From contig NXFV01000808.1 in the NCBI GenBank assembly GCA_002803225.1, forward strand, positions 1 through 23,654: DNA of 23,654 nucleotides, read 5' to 3'. Origin of the DNA: Gamarada debralockiae (Eukaryota; Ascomycota; Leotiomycetes; Helotiales; Hyphodiscaceae). Both the position numbers and the translations under genes were made by a program. This document shows, one piece after another, positions 1 through 9,044 of this stretch. The notes below the pieces were generated by a model. That model saw nothing but the letters and a program-made list of their open reading frames with translations, made no database searches and was not told the origin of the DNA. How positions within the stretch are numbered: the stretch's first letter is position 1; each line of letters begins with the position of its first letter.

Positions 1-1695
1 TGATGGATGGCGAGGGCAGAAACGAAAGATTAGGCTACGGATATGAGGTGTTTCGTCTTCGATGAACAGTCTCACTATGGTCTTTTTGTAAGTAAATTCT
101 CGAGGCCTATCTATAATCTGGTATCGAGGACAGCGTAGAAGTAGCAGCAGGTTAGGGGAAGCCTATGTAGCCATGAGATCCTGCCTCCAACGAAATTAGT
201 TTTCCGACTCGGACCGAAGGAAGATCAACGTCCTACAGACTGCATTCCAGAGATCATGATCTCTCAAACTAGGTTCGGAAGTTGACGCGTCATTCGTGGA
301 GATCGACCAGATTCTACTGATCAGCATGTTCAACGTCTACTAATATTGGAAATGTAGGAGATGCAGAAACCCTTATCATTCGTTCGAATCGCCATCAGTG
401 TCAGGTGCCCCCGCTCTAGTAACACTAGCAAAACTACCCGAGATTCCAGACGTGACGAATCAGACGATATTGTGAGGCAAAATCATGAATATATTAATAA
501 CTAAGGAGGAAGACTAGTAGGGTTGCCAGAACCCTAGATATGTATAAACGAAGCTAAGCCTAAGCGATAAACTGTCACTATAGTACTTGGCGACTTGAGC
601 TGTTGCAGCCCTGTTCTCCACTTGGAGAAATGATGAGATCGTGAGTGGGTTAGAGTATAAGGGAGATGGGAGAAACGAAAGGCTAAGAATCAGCATCCCA
701 GTGAGGGAGTACTTATACTTTTTGCAGAGGATTCGATTCCAATTATGAAGGGTGGAAGGTGTCATTTAGTTTCTCGAGGTTCTTCGTCGGGAAAGGCAAT
801 TCACAGATTGTACAGCCATGCCTCGGAAATGATGGTCCAGTCCGTAAGTTGTTGCATTTTCTGCCGCATCCATCAAAGGAGCATGTGACTCTTGGGCCTC
901 GGCTTCTCGACATTTTGGGGCACTTCTACTCCTGCGCCGCAGTATCGGTCATTACAACATCCCAAAACCGTTTTGAAGGTCTTCGTTCGATGTTGCGCTT
1001 TGTTCTTTCAGTCTACGGAAGTGTGGTATGCGCTTGGTCTTGATCGACAAGCATTGAGTCTTGACCCGCACCCGGCTGGTCTGCATGATTTGGCTGATCC
1101 GCCAGACCCACGAAGTGTTCGATTGAGCTGAATGGGGGCAGTGTTTGTAACCCTCCCGATCTGTTTCTCAAATTCTCATTCGAGTGCGGAGTTGTGCGTA
1201 GAAAGTCTGAGATTGGTGAGAATGAGACAAGATGGCGGTGGGTTGGTTAGTCAACCTTGACCTTGGACTAGACGCTTCATATATCCATCTTCAGCAGTAA
1301 CTGCCCTGGCTGTTCAATCGTGCGTCTTGTTGCCTCGTGTATCTTTCTTTCCAATCGACCATTCTATTTAATTCTTCGTCCAGATCATCGTTCACTGTTC
1401 TTGAGAGAATTCTCGCTATTCAAAAGAAGTCAGCCACAGTTGTTCTCGCTCTTTGACGAATCTTCAACAATGCTCATTGTTGGGAGAAGTCTTGGTCTTC
1501 CCCACAAAGAGAAACAATGAAATATTATCCAGAACAAACTTCCTTTAAGAAGTATAATAGCCACTTCGCAACCCCACTGTGCACTTTCTCCCTAAACCAT
1601 CTCCCATCTTCCATACCCCACCACATCAACCACCGACTTCTCCTGCATCACCACAAAACGCACAAAAGTCATCAAACCACCCACAAAACCTCATC
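1..1695. other. Gene-poor left edge and upstream region of the first gene
   Basis: I find no convincing gene here. The open frames are all under 100 codons, several begin only at GTG or TTG, and none reads like a known family. The last 120 bases before 1696 are rich in C and T with scattered A, as in many filamentous-fungal leaders. This part probably holds the promoter and 5' UTR of the next gene. The left portion could contain the end of a gene lying outside the window, but I see no support for it. Confidence 0.5.
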
Positions 1696-3366
1696 ATGTG
1701 TTACGAAATCATCGAGGAGTACGCTTGTGGTCACGAGTTCCTGATCAAAACGAAATGTAAGGACATATACGCTGCGTGTCACGCAAATTCTAACCACCGG
1801 CAGTTTTCCATGAAAAAAGCCCCCAAGGAAGGTGTCTTCTCGAAACTCTTCCGCTCAGCATCACCATCGAAAAAAGCTCCGCGATATAAGCCGATGGACG
1901 AACTCTGTCGAGAGTGCCAAAACAAGGAGAATGAACGACGTACGAGACCTCTGCAGCAAGCACCGTATGATTTCCGAGAGGTGCGAGCGCAGCATGTTCT
2001 CAGGGCAAAAAGAGCCGTAAGGGCAGGGAAAGACCAATTCCTGTGCACGAAATGCACTAGGGAAGGTCGACCCCTCGTCTACGGAGTACAGAGAGTAGCT
2101 AACAACGGGCTCTGCTGTGAAAACGGGAGAAAAGAATGGGAGGCTCATGAGAAACTCGCAACGTCAGACAGATTTCCGCCCAGAAAAACTGATGGGCACT
2201 CACTCTCAACTAGAACTAAGAGCCAATCAGCGCGCAGTCCCACAACCGCAGCCGCTCGACAAGCAGCATCCCAAGCGTCCCAAGGATACGGCTGGAGTAG
2301 AGACCAAGCGCTCCCAGGCCGCCCCAATACCACGCGAGAAACAAGAGAAGTCAAAGCCGTCGGATTCAATCCCGAAAGAGCACGGATTCAGGTCAAGAAT
2401 CGCGATTCCGTGCATCTTGAGCCAGGACTTGATCGTAACATTGCAGCTTTGTCGAGGTACGCGCTGCCGACACAGACAACCGAGCAAGGGACGTTTTACC
2501 AGGAATCGGGCATTGATATGGATCGTTGGGGGAGCCATCCTCAGACTCATCACGGTCGGTACCCAGCTCCCGCTCCAGCACCGAAAAAGCCAGTTCCCCA
2601 ACCTCTGCCGCAAAATATCCAGCAAGGAAGGGATCTGATCCATCGAAAGACGGTCCCGCAAACACCTCAACGTCAAACCCAGTCGAGAGAATCTCCGCCC
2701 AGAGCTCCAGGTCGAGAGCCCCACCACTCACATCGATCGAAGGACAGCCAATCATCTCGGTATGAAACTCCATCGCGAGAACCACAACGCCATCGATCAA
2801 GACCACTGCCGCAAACACACCAATCTCAGACTCAGACACCGTCTCGAACAGCTTCTTCCCGGTCAAAACCCCAATCAACGGGCCCGCGACCAAATTTCGA
2901 CTTCCTCTCATCAGAAGCCGCAACCAAACGCTCACTCCGCTCCACACGCGGGCGCGAATGGCACGATTCGGCAGACCTCGCCTCGCGCTCGCCCACCACC
3001 ACTCACTCTCAATTCCACTCTCACCGTCTCACAAGTCCTTTCAACCAACCCCATCTCTCTCATCAAAGCCAAGACATCACATCCGTGAGTTCAATCTCAC
3101 CTCTCACCTCTCTCCCACCACCATTTAGTCCCGTCTCCCCAATCAACGCATCGAGATTCCCGGACTTCGATGATGAGATTGCACCGCTTTCATTCGGGAA
3201 GAAGACATCAAGCTTCAGAGAAGAAGTGTGCATGCGGAGGCGCGAGAAGGATGAAGTGGATGAACTCGATCGCGCGTTCGCGGAGGCGTTCGCGGAGGCG
3301 TTCGGGGCCGCGGAGTACTGGGAGCTGGATTCGAAGACTATGCCTAGCCAAAGGAGACGACGCTGA
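1696..3366 (+). CDS. Hypothetical Cys/His-motif protein with long disordered Pro/Ser/Arg tail
   Basis: A single-exon gene of 556 codons. The open frame extends 39 codons upstream but only from a GTG, so the first ATG at 1696, preceded by a CT/CA-rich leader, is taken as the start. The N-terminus begins MCYEIIEEYACGHEF and carries Cys2, Cys11, His13, Cys21, Cys28 and His29. A C-x2-C pair follows in DELCRECQ, then another in FLCTKCT, then a CC pair near residue 145. This spacing suggests a small fungal zinc-binding module, though I do not recognise a named domain. From about residue 170 the protein is low in complexity, rich in Ser, Pro, Arg and Gln. The C-terminus has an acidic helix-like stretch with AFAEAFAEAF, produced by an in-frame 12-bp repeat, and ends in RRRR. 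Function unknown. It is convergent with the Mpo1-like gene downstream. Confidence 0.75.
   Translation: MCYEIIEEYACGHEFLIKTKCKDIYAACHANSNHRQFSMKKAPKEGVFSKLFRSASPSKKAPRYKPMDELCRECQNKENERRTRPLQQAPYDFREVRAQHVLRAKRAVRAGKDQFLCTKCTREGRPLVYGVQRVANNGLCCENGRKEWEAHEKLATSDRFPPRKTDGHSLSTRTKSQSARSPTTAAARQAASQASQGYGWSRDQALPGRPNTTRETREVKAVGFNPERARIQVKNRDSVHLEPGLDRNIAALSRYALPTQTTEQGTFYQESGIDMDRWGSHPQTHHGRYPAPAPAPKKPVPQPLPQNIQQGRDLIHRKTVPQTPQRQTQSRESPPRAPGREPHHSHRSKDSQSSRYETPSREPQRHRSRPLPQTHQSQTQTPSRTASSRSKPQSTGPRPNFDFLSSEAATKRSLRSTRGREWHDSADLASRSPTTTHSQFHSHRLTSPFNQPHLSHQSQDITSVSSISPLTSLPPPFSPVSPINASRFPDFDDEIAPLSFGKKTSSFREEVCMRRREKDEVDELDRAFAEAFAEAFGAAEYWELDSKTMPSQRRRR
3276..3308 (+). repeat. In-frame 12-bp tandem repeat (GCGTTCGCGGAG)
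   Basis: Nearly three copies of GCGTTCGCGGAG lie inside the 3' part of the preceding gene and encode AFAE-AFAE-AFGA. The period is a multiple of three, so copy-number change would not break the frame. Confidence 0.75.
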
Positions 3367-3883
3367 AAAGAACGGAAGGAGGGAATGAGTGAAGAGAAAG
3401 GATATTCTTGGTTCTGGGATGGAAAACTAAGTTCTGTTTGCAAGGAAGAAATGTTTTCTGATTTTGGGATGGGAATACTAAATTTAATGATTTCAATCTG
3501 ATATAGCTTTTGCCAATTGATATGTGAGACTTGTAACAAACGTGCTGAATGTGTTGAGTGGATTTGAAATTTCCCAGATTGCTGTATCAACAGTAAAGAT
3601 ATAACTTGTCAGGAACTAACGTGTGGTATTCGCTCTTAGAAGTTGCGCGGAATGTACAACGAAGGAAACGAAAACGCCTCGCACCTTACCATGCCCTATT
3701 ATTCTTCAAGACAGTTACCTCCTCTCTTCCGTAATGGCCTTCTGGACATCCTCCTTCCTCTTCTTTCCTGTATTCTCCGATCTTCGGCCCTCCTTATTTG
3801 CTCTAGCTACTTGTACTGTACTCAATCTCACATATCCACTCACATCCTGATTGTGTGCCGCGCATATCACCATAGCTCGTCAC
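3367..3883. other. Convergent intergenic region
   Basis: This is 517 bases between two gene 3' ends facing each other. It presumably holds both 3' UTRs and terminators. I see no further gene. Short open frames here do not resemble proteins. Confidence 0.6.
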
Positions 3884-4584
3884 TTAGTTCGCCTTTCCAT
3901 TCTTCGCCGATCCATTTGCAGCCTTCTCAGCCTTAACCTTCTTAATCTCCTTCTCAACAGCATCATTCACGCGCTTCTGCAACTCGGGCCTATACCCAAA
4001 CATAAACAACAGCTCCATGAACACGAAGAACGGAGCAAGGACAAGCGCCTGCAACAAATTATCGAGCAGCGCCGGTGCACGACCCTCGTAGACTCCATGT
4101 CCGATAAACTGCGCGATCCAGGCAAAGATCTCAACTGCGATGGCGGCTACATTGGTGTTGTAGGCGTGCGAGGAGGAGGTGAGGTAGTTGGAGAATGCGG
4201 TCCAGGAGATTATGAGGGGAAGGAGAACACTGCCGGCTACGGGCTCGAGCAGGATGTAGAAGCCGCTGTAGAGGATTGCTCCGATGGTGCCGGCGTTGAG
4301 GGGAAGGTTAGGGATCGTGAGCCATGCTGGGAGGGGGATTAATGTTGGGCTGTTGGTAGCCTGCTTTTGTTAGTAATATTGGAGAGGAGTGCGGGGTCGA
4401 GATGATGGCTTACCAGAAGTAAGCTTGCTGCTAGAATCGCGGGGACGCAGGTCATATGTATTGCGATGTTGGTGGGGTTGTGGTGGTATGCTCCGTACTG
4501 TTGGCAGATCAGAAAAGAGCCCTTCGAACTAGCTTCTGGGGTTCAACTTACGAAGCAGAGCTGCTTCTCAAGGTCGAGAGACAT
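3884..4584 (-). CDS. Mpo1-like (DUF962) 2-hydroxy fatty acid dioxygenase
   Basis: Three exons on the minus strand: 4584-4552, 4497-4414 and 4360-3884. The introns are 54 and 53 nt with GTAAG donors and AG acceptors. They join in frame to 197 residues, the usual size for the family. The N-terminus reads MSLDLEKQLCFYGAYHHNPTN, followed by IAIHMTCVPAI. Further on come SSSHAYNTN and the hallmark IGHGVYEGRAPALLDN. The His residues in YHHNPTN, IH, SSH and GHG are the conserved metal-ligand type of the family. Hydrophobic segments between them suggest an ER membrane protein. In yeast, Mpo1 is an Fe(II)-dependent dioxygenase that shortens 2-hydroxypalmitate during phytosphingosine breakdown, and the same role is inferred here. 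The C-terminus is Lys-rich. It is transcribed divergently from RPB7. No lesion is visible. Confidence 0.95.
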
Positions 4585-5453
4585 TGTGAGGGTTTATTGA
4601 GGGTGGTGGAAGAGGATGTTGCGAAAGTTCTTGAGACGTATTGTAGGTGAGATGGGAAGTCCTTTGTAGGATAGGTACTCTTTCACCGAAACAGCGGATG
4701 CCGCAGAATCATCACTCGGTCATGGATACAACCAGATAATATGTAGGAAGAGTCGGAGTGGAGTAGTTGGCAATCTGTATCTTATGGTGTTGGTTCAAGG
4801 CAATCGAATGATTGTCCTTCACATGCATGTTCTTGGCAGAATGCCTAGGTTCAACGGGTAACGGATTGCTACATTCCTCCGAACCAACGGCACTTCGTCT
4901 GGTTCCAGGACTTCTCCCTAGCGTATTTCTCATCACTAGAAACCAAATCTTAATCGCGAATTTATCGCGTCTTCAAAGGCAACGACATCTCTTTGTCCCT
5001 CGACGACCCAGTCCACAATCTTTGTCCGCTGACAGATTTACGCATCGACGAGCCTTTGTGCGCTCTTTGTGATCCTCCCACAGAGCAGTGCCAGAGTGTG
5101 AAGTCTTTGCAAAAGCCATTCTTTTGAGCAGAGTACGTCATGGCTAACCAAGCGCTTCACTGCGTTCGGGACTGATGACTGCAGAATTCTCCACTGATCT
5201 AGCGCATCATATCTACAAGCTGAAGCCGACTCTCGCGATCAGGGAGGATATATTTATGGGGTTGGAGAAGCGCGTTGGGGAAGTTTTGTACCGCTGAATG
5301 GTTCCAGCGAACAACTTCACCTTTGCCTCCATTCACTTTTGCCTCCACTGGTCAAGCTTGATCTCTTTGCGACTTTGCGCGTTGCTTATATCAAGATTGT
5401 GAACCTCCAACAAACGTCTCAAGATATTCGCTCCGTTAGCTACATCAACCAAG
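4585..5453. promoter_or_regulatory. Divergent promoter region between Mpo1-like gene and RPB7
   Basis: 869 bases separate two start codons pointing away from each other, so this must contain both promoters and 5' UTRs. The 100 bases before RPB7 are C/A-rich, ending CATCAACCAAG before the ATG, a typical fungal context. I could not identify a specific factor site with confidence. Confidence 0.5.
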
Positions 5454-6128
5454 ATGTTCTTCCTCTATAACCTCGAACGGCAGGTCACCCTCCATCCATC
5501 TTACTTTGGCCGGAATATGCACGAGTTGGTCACGGGGAAGCTGTTGAAGGATGTGGAGGGTACATGCACAGGTCGATACTTCATTATCACCATCATGGAT
5601 ACCTTCAATATTTCCGAGGGACGGATCTTGCCAGGAAGCGGTTTGGCAGAGTTTACAGTTGGATATCGAGCTGTTATTTGGAGACCCTTCAAGGGCGAGA
5701 CGGTGAGAAATCGATATTGATGACTTGATTTTAGACTTAAGCTCATGCCTTCCTACAGGTCGACTGCATTGTCACTTCAGTCAACCAAGTCGGCTTCTTC
5801 GCAGATGCTGGCCCGCTTCCTCTTTTTGTTTCCTCACATGTAAGTATTCGAACGCCAATGTAAGAGCTGAAGCTAAGAGCGCCACCAGCTTATACCTCCT
5901 GACATCAAATTCGACCCCAACGCAACACCTCCACAGTTCACGAACAATGAAGACTCGGTCATCGAAGTTGGAACGCATGTTCGGGTGAAGCTTATTGGTG
6001 TGAGAGCTGAGGTTGGAGGGATGTATGCTATTGCCAGCATCAAGGAGGATTACCTTGGGTGAGTTTTCCTCAGGCCATACTCAAGGGTTTTTGCTGACTA
6101 GTCTACCAGGTGCTTGCAAGGCTCGTGA
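5454..6128 (+). CDS. RPB7: DNA-directed RNA polymerase II subunit Rpb7
   Basis: Four exons, 5454-5702, 5759-5839, 5889-6058 and 6110-6128, with introns of 56, 49 and 51 nt. All have canonical GT/AG ends and the join stays in frame to 172 residues, matching family length (171-172). The start is [19 protein letters not shown] and exon 1 includes [20 protein letters not shown], both strongly conserved in Rpb7. Exons 2 to 3 form the OB-fold half, with [13 protein letters not shown] and [15 protein letters not shown]. Rpb7 pairs with Rpb4 in the stalk of RNA polymerase II in the nucleus, binding nascent RNA and helping initiation. The last exon adds only six and a third codons after the universally conserved DYLG, ending CLQGS. 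This is a single-copy essential gene with no lesion. Confidence 0.96.
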
Positions 6129-7093
6129 TTCGCACAAAATAGACTGGAACTGCGTCGAGCAGGAAACAGAACTCCAAAATGTACACCAGCGAACTTTAAT
6201 GAGATAATGCATCTGGATCGAGGACAGAGTCAATGGACGATGACTCAATCTTTCTATCATGACGGATGCTGCCGCCCCTAAATCGAACCACCATTTCGAG
6301 ACATTCACAAATCACAGAACAAAATCGGTGATAGCGTGATAAAATCCCAAGGTGAGGATTGCAAAATCCTGAAGCGTGAGTGAATCCGAAAATCATCAGA
6401 CATTCTGGACCGCTTCCGCTTTCCTTGGAATTTCGCGGTGAGGGTGAATTTCTGCTTTTTTGAATTTTGCGCCTGTCACAGTTAAAATGCGCCAACACTT
6501 CTTCCCTTAGCCTCAACCACAACATAAAAGATTAGTCTAAATGATGTACTCATTTCCCAGACTTTTGTTTCCTAGAGGTTGAGCCACGATTTCCATTTCA
6601 ACTGGTGCCCAGAGAATTCTTCGTCTGTCAATTTTCTCTTACCCAATTTCACATCCCCACGTCTTCAATCGCACCACCAATACAATCGCCCTTTCTACAT
6701 TTCGAGCGCATTTCGGCGAAGAATAAGAGCAATTTTAATTATCTTCGACGAAAAACCACAGGATACCCTTTTTGCGACTTTTGCGACCGAAAATCCGCCT
6801 CAGGTACCCATTTCTCACCCGGTTTTTGGACGAGACTTCGAGGACAATTTTACAACGCGCAACTGCCTACCGGATTTCATCAAAGCACCTCCATTCACGC
6901 TCTTCTCAATCGTTGAATCCATTTCATGTATTCAAAAACCAGCTCCAGCCAACGTTCGCCAACCCATCTCTCTACACGATCCTCAATCGTTCAATCAAGT
7001 TGAAAGCTTCAAACCCTTAATTCTGCTGGCATCCTCCAACGCGGGATCCACGGTCTACAACGAATCTCCACATCATCCAATTTACACGATCTC
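6129..7093. other. Intergenic region / long leader of the next gene
   Basis: About 965 bases without a supported gene. From about 6590 the plus strand is C/T-rich, as expected of a fungal 5' UTR or promoter. A 194-codon open frame (6579-7163) lies here but starts only at TTG, has no internal ATG and is in a different frame from the downstream gene, so it is treated as chance. Confidence 0.5.
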
Positions 7094-8920
7094 ATGGCAA
7101 TGGAGGCTCCTTCTACTACTAATACCGCGTTCTGGGCACTCTCGAAGCGGGCAAGTCCCTTAGCTCATCTCGAGGTCTTACGGGGTGCGCAGAACGAGCT
7201 GCTCCTTCACACCAGTGAGTATATGTCCCCTGCTTTGCACAACAGTTCCGATTATTACCATCGTCACCTCGGGTCGCAACTCAAGCATAGCATCGAACTT
7301 TCTCAAGGACGCCACCAGCGACTATGGATCACAAAGACTAAGGAGCGGAAGGCTTTCAAAAAATTCACAAATCATTTGCAGTCCTATGCCCAGCCTTTCC
7401 TCCACAGATTCCAGCGTAAAGCGAATCAGGACGAAGCAGAGGTAAAATCACATGGCGAAACCAAGGAGGAGTTCTCGAAGAGAGAGTTCTCGAAGAAGCA
7501 GGATACAGGGATGGCGAGACGCGGTTGGTCACCGGAGGACTGGGACGAAATCTCACGGGCGATCGTTCAAGAGGATTTGGACCTGGCGGAGCGAGAGTTG
7601 GAACACAGTTATGCCTTGATTGAGAGCGTCACCACCGTTGTCTCCATCGCCTCTGATGATAAGAATGAGGATCAGGATAGAGATGATGAGGACGATTACC
7701 CTCATACCTATTCTTTTGACGATGCAAAGCCGGCTACGCGCCGAACCTCCGACACCGATATGACTATCCGGGAAATGGTGGATTGCGAACAAGAAACACC
7801 TACCGAAGTCTCAGAAGAGGATACGGAGACTACACAAGCTTACATCTCGTTCGTCCGGCGCACCAACACATCAGCCGTCGAGCACTATTATAAGGCAAAG
7901 AAGCCTCTCCTGAACGAAACCTTCAAAGACTTCGCCAAACGACCACACGACGAAGCCGCAAAGCAGAACGAACCCAACAAGAGACCAAGAATGGAGCCCC
8001 AGAATTCCAGCACAACACTCCTCAGAGAAGGGCTCACTTCCGGATACCGATCTACAAACAAATCCACAACCAACCTAATGTCGTCGCCCTCGCCACTCTT
8101 AGCTCGCTTTTGCTATAAGCCAGGCAGTGGTGATAATAGCAATGACAAGGACAACGACGACGAAGATAATCAAGACTGGGAGTCAACATCACCAAATAGC
8201 CCTTCACCACCCACGCCCCTGCTCTACGGCGATTCTGCGATCCTTGGCAAAGATCCTGAAGTCGGCTATCCAATCCTCAGCGCTGCCCGCCAACGAAAAG
8301 CCAGGTTTCTCGCCGACCTCTTATCTGTCCGAACACAAGCCGAAATCGATATTGAAGAGGAATGGGAACTCAAGGTTCTGACCAGGGAAGAGGAAACCTG
8401 CGAACAAAATCGCCAAAACTCCAACCGCGCGACACCGATCTATATCGTTTCACTACGATTGCAGATGGATAAGAATAAGGTCTTTACAACCCACCCACGA
8501 GACAATGTACACTTTGAGCGTAACAAGTGCCCCGGCCAGCATCAGGTAGAATTTAAGGGACCATTGAGAGCCAAATTACTCCGTAAAGGAAACCATTTTG
8601 GAGGAGCGGTGGACCAAGGAACCCGGAATACGATTGAGACTGGGAAATGGGCCTCGTTGATGGACGAAGATATGAGCTATGAACCGATTCGGAAAGTTCA
8701 GCATTTGGCAAAGTTGGCAAGAGACGATAAGGGCGTTAAGAGGAATTTAATGGATGCAGCTGGATCGGGGCAAAAGCTTCAGGAAATGTTACGGTACGAT
8801 TGCATGAAGGCTATTGTGGATGGGATTTCGTTGTGGAGGAAAACTAGAATGCAGATTAAGAATCGAACCCGGAATCGGAATCATTCAAATCGAATCAACA
8901 ACTGCCAAATTCGGCACTAA
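7094..8920 (+). CDS. Hypothetical acidic, probably nuclear protein
   Basis: A single-exon open frame of 608 codons starting MAMEAPSTT. I do not recognise a domain. The N-terminal third is basic and may be folded (residues about 20-130). Then come GWSPEDWDEISRAI and an acidic run, DDKNEDQDRDDEDD, near residue 190. A second acidic run lies near residue 350. Between them, around residues 282-301, two basic clusters (KRPH and NKRPRM) look like a bipartite nuclear localisation signal. The C-terminal 200 residues return to mixed composition with predicted helices and end in an Arg/Asn-rich tail. A 15-bp direct duplication at 7469-7498 gives EFSKREFSK. No introns, stops or frame breaks are seen, so it is probably expressed, but its function is unknown. 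The second ATG, two codons later, is an alternative start. Confidence 0.7.
   Translation: MAMEAPSTTNTAFWALSKRASPLAHLEVLRGAQNELLLHTSEYMSPALHNSSDYYHRHLGSQLKHSIELSQGRHQRLWITKTKERKAFKKFTNHLQSYAQPFLHRFQRKANQDEAEVKSHGETKEEFSKREFSKKQDTGMARRGWSPEDWDEISRAIVQEDLDLAERELEHSYALIESVTTVVSIASDDKNEDQDRDDEDDYPHTYSFDDAKPATRRTSDTDMTIREMVDCEQETPTEVSEEDTETTQAYISFVRRTNTSAVEHYYKAKKPLLNETFKDFAKRPHDEAAKQNEPNKRPRMEPQNSSTTLLREGLTSGYRSTNKSTTNLMSSPSPLLARFCYKPGSGDNSNDKDNDDEDNQDWESTSPNSPSPPTPLLYGDSAILGKDPEVGYPILSAARQRKARFLADLLSVRTQAEIDIEEEWELKVLTREEETCEQNRQNSNRATPIYIVSLRLQMDKNKVFTTHPRDNVHFERNKCPGQHQVEFKGPLRAKLLRKGNHFGGAVDQGTRNTIETGKWASLMDEDMSYEPIRKVQHLAKLARDDKGVKRNLMDAAGSGQKLQEMLRYDCMKAIVDGISLWRKTRMQIKNRTRNRNHSNRINNCQIRH
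7469..7498 (+). repeat. 15-bp tandem duplication within the 608-residue protein gene
   Basis: GAGTTCTCGAAGAGA at 7469-7483 is followed directly by GAGTTCTCGAAGAAG. The two copies differ at two positions near the end and encode EFSKR-EFSKK in frame. Confidence 0.8.
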
Positions 8921-9044
8921 GACGTCTCCTTTATCCGGAATTCGAATTGTCCAATTCCAGTCAACGAATTGAAAACTCCTCAACAATCCAGAACTTCAAT
9001 GATTCATACCGAAACGATTCAGATTGGGCGGATAGATACTTGGT

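Noticed and set aside
360..400. GTTCGAAT motif reminiscent of a tRNA T-loop
   Set aside because: No matching acceptor stem, D-arm or anticodon arm could be built around it, so no tRNA is called.
2393..2947. 184-codon minus-strand open frame, plus a 173-codon plus-strand frame at 2117-2638
   Set aside because: Both overlap the 556-codon gene at 1696-3366, whose reading frame is longer and has a good ATG context. Low-complexity coding DNA gives long shadows.
3851..4342. 163-codon plus-strand open frame
   Set aside because: It is antisense to exon 3 of the Mpo1-like gene, which carries unmistakable family motifs.
6579..7163. 194-codon plus-strand open frame upstream of the 608-residue protein
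   Set aside because: It begins only at TTG, contains no internal ATG, lies in a C/T-rich leader and ends inside the next gene in another frame. This is typical of a chance open frame in a fungal 5' region.
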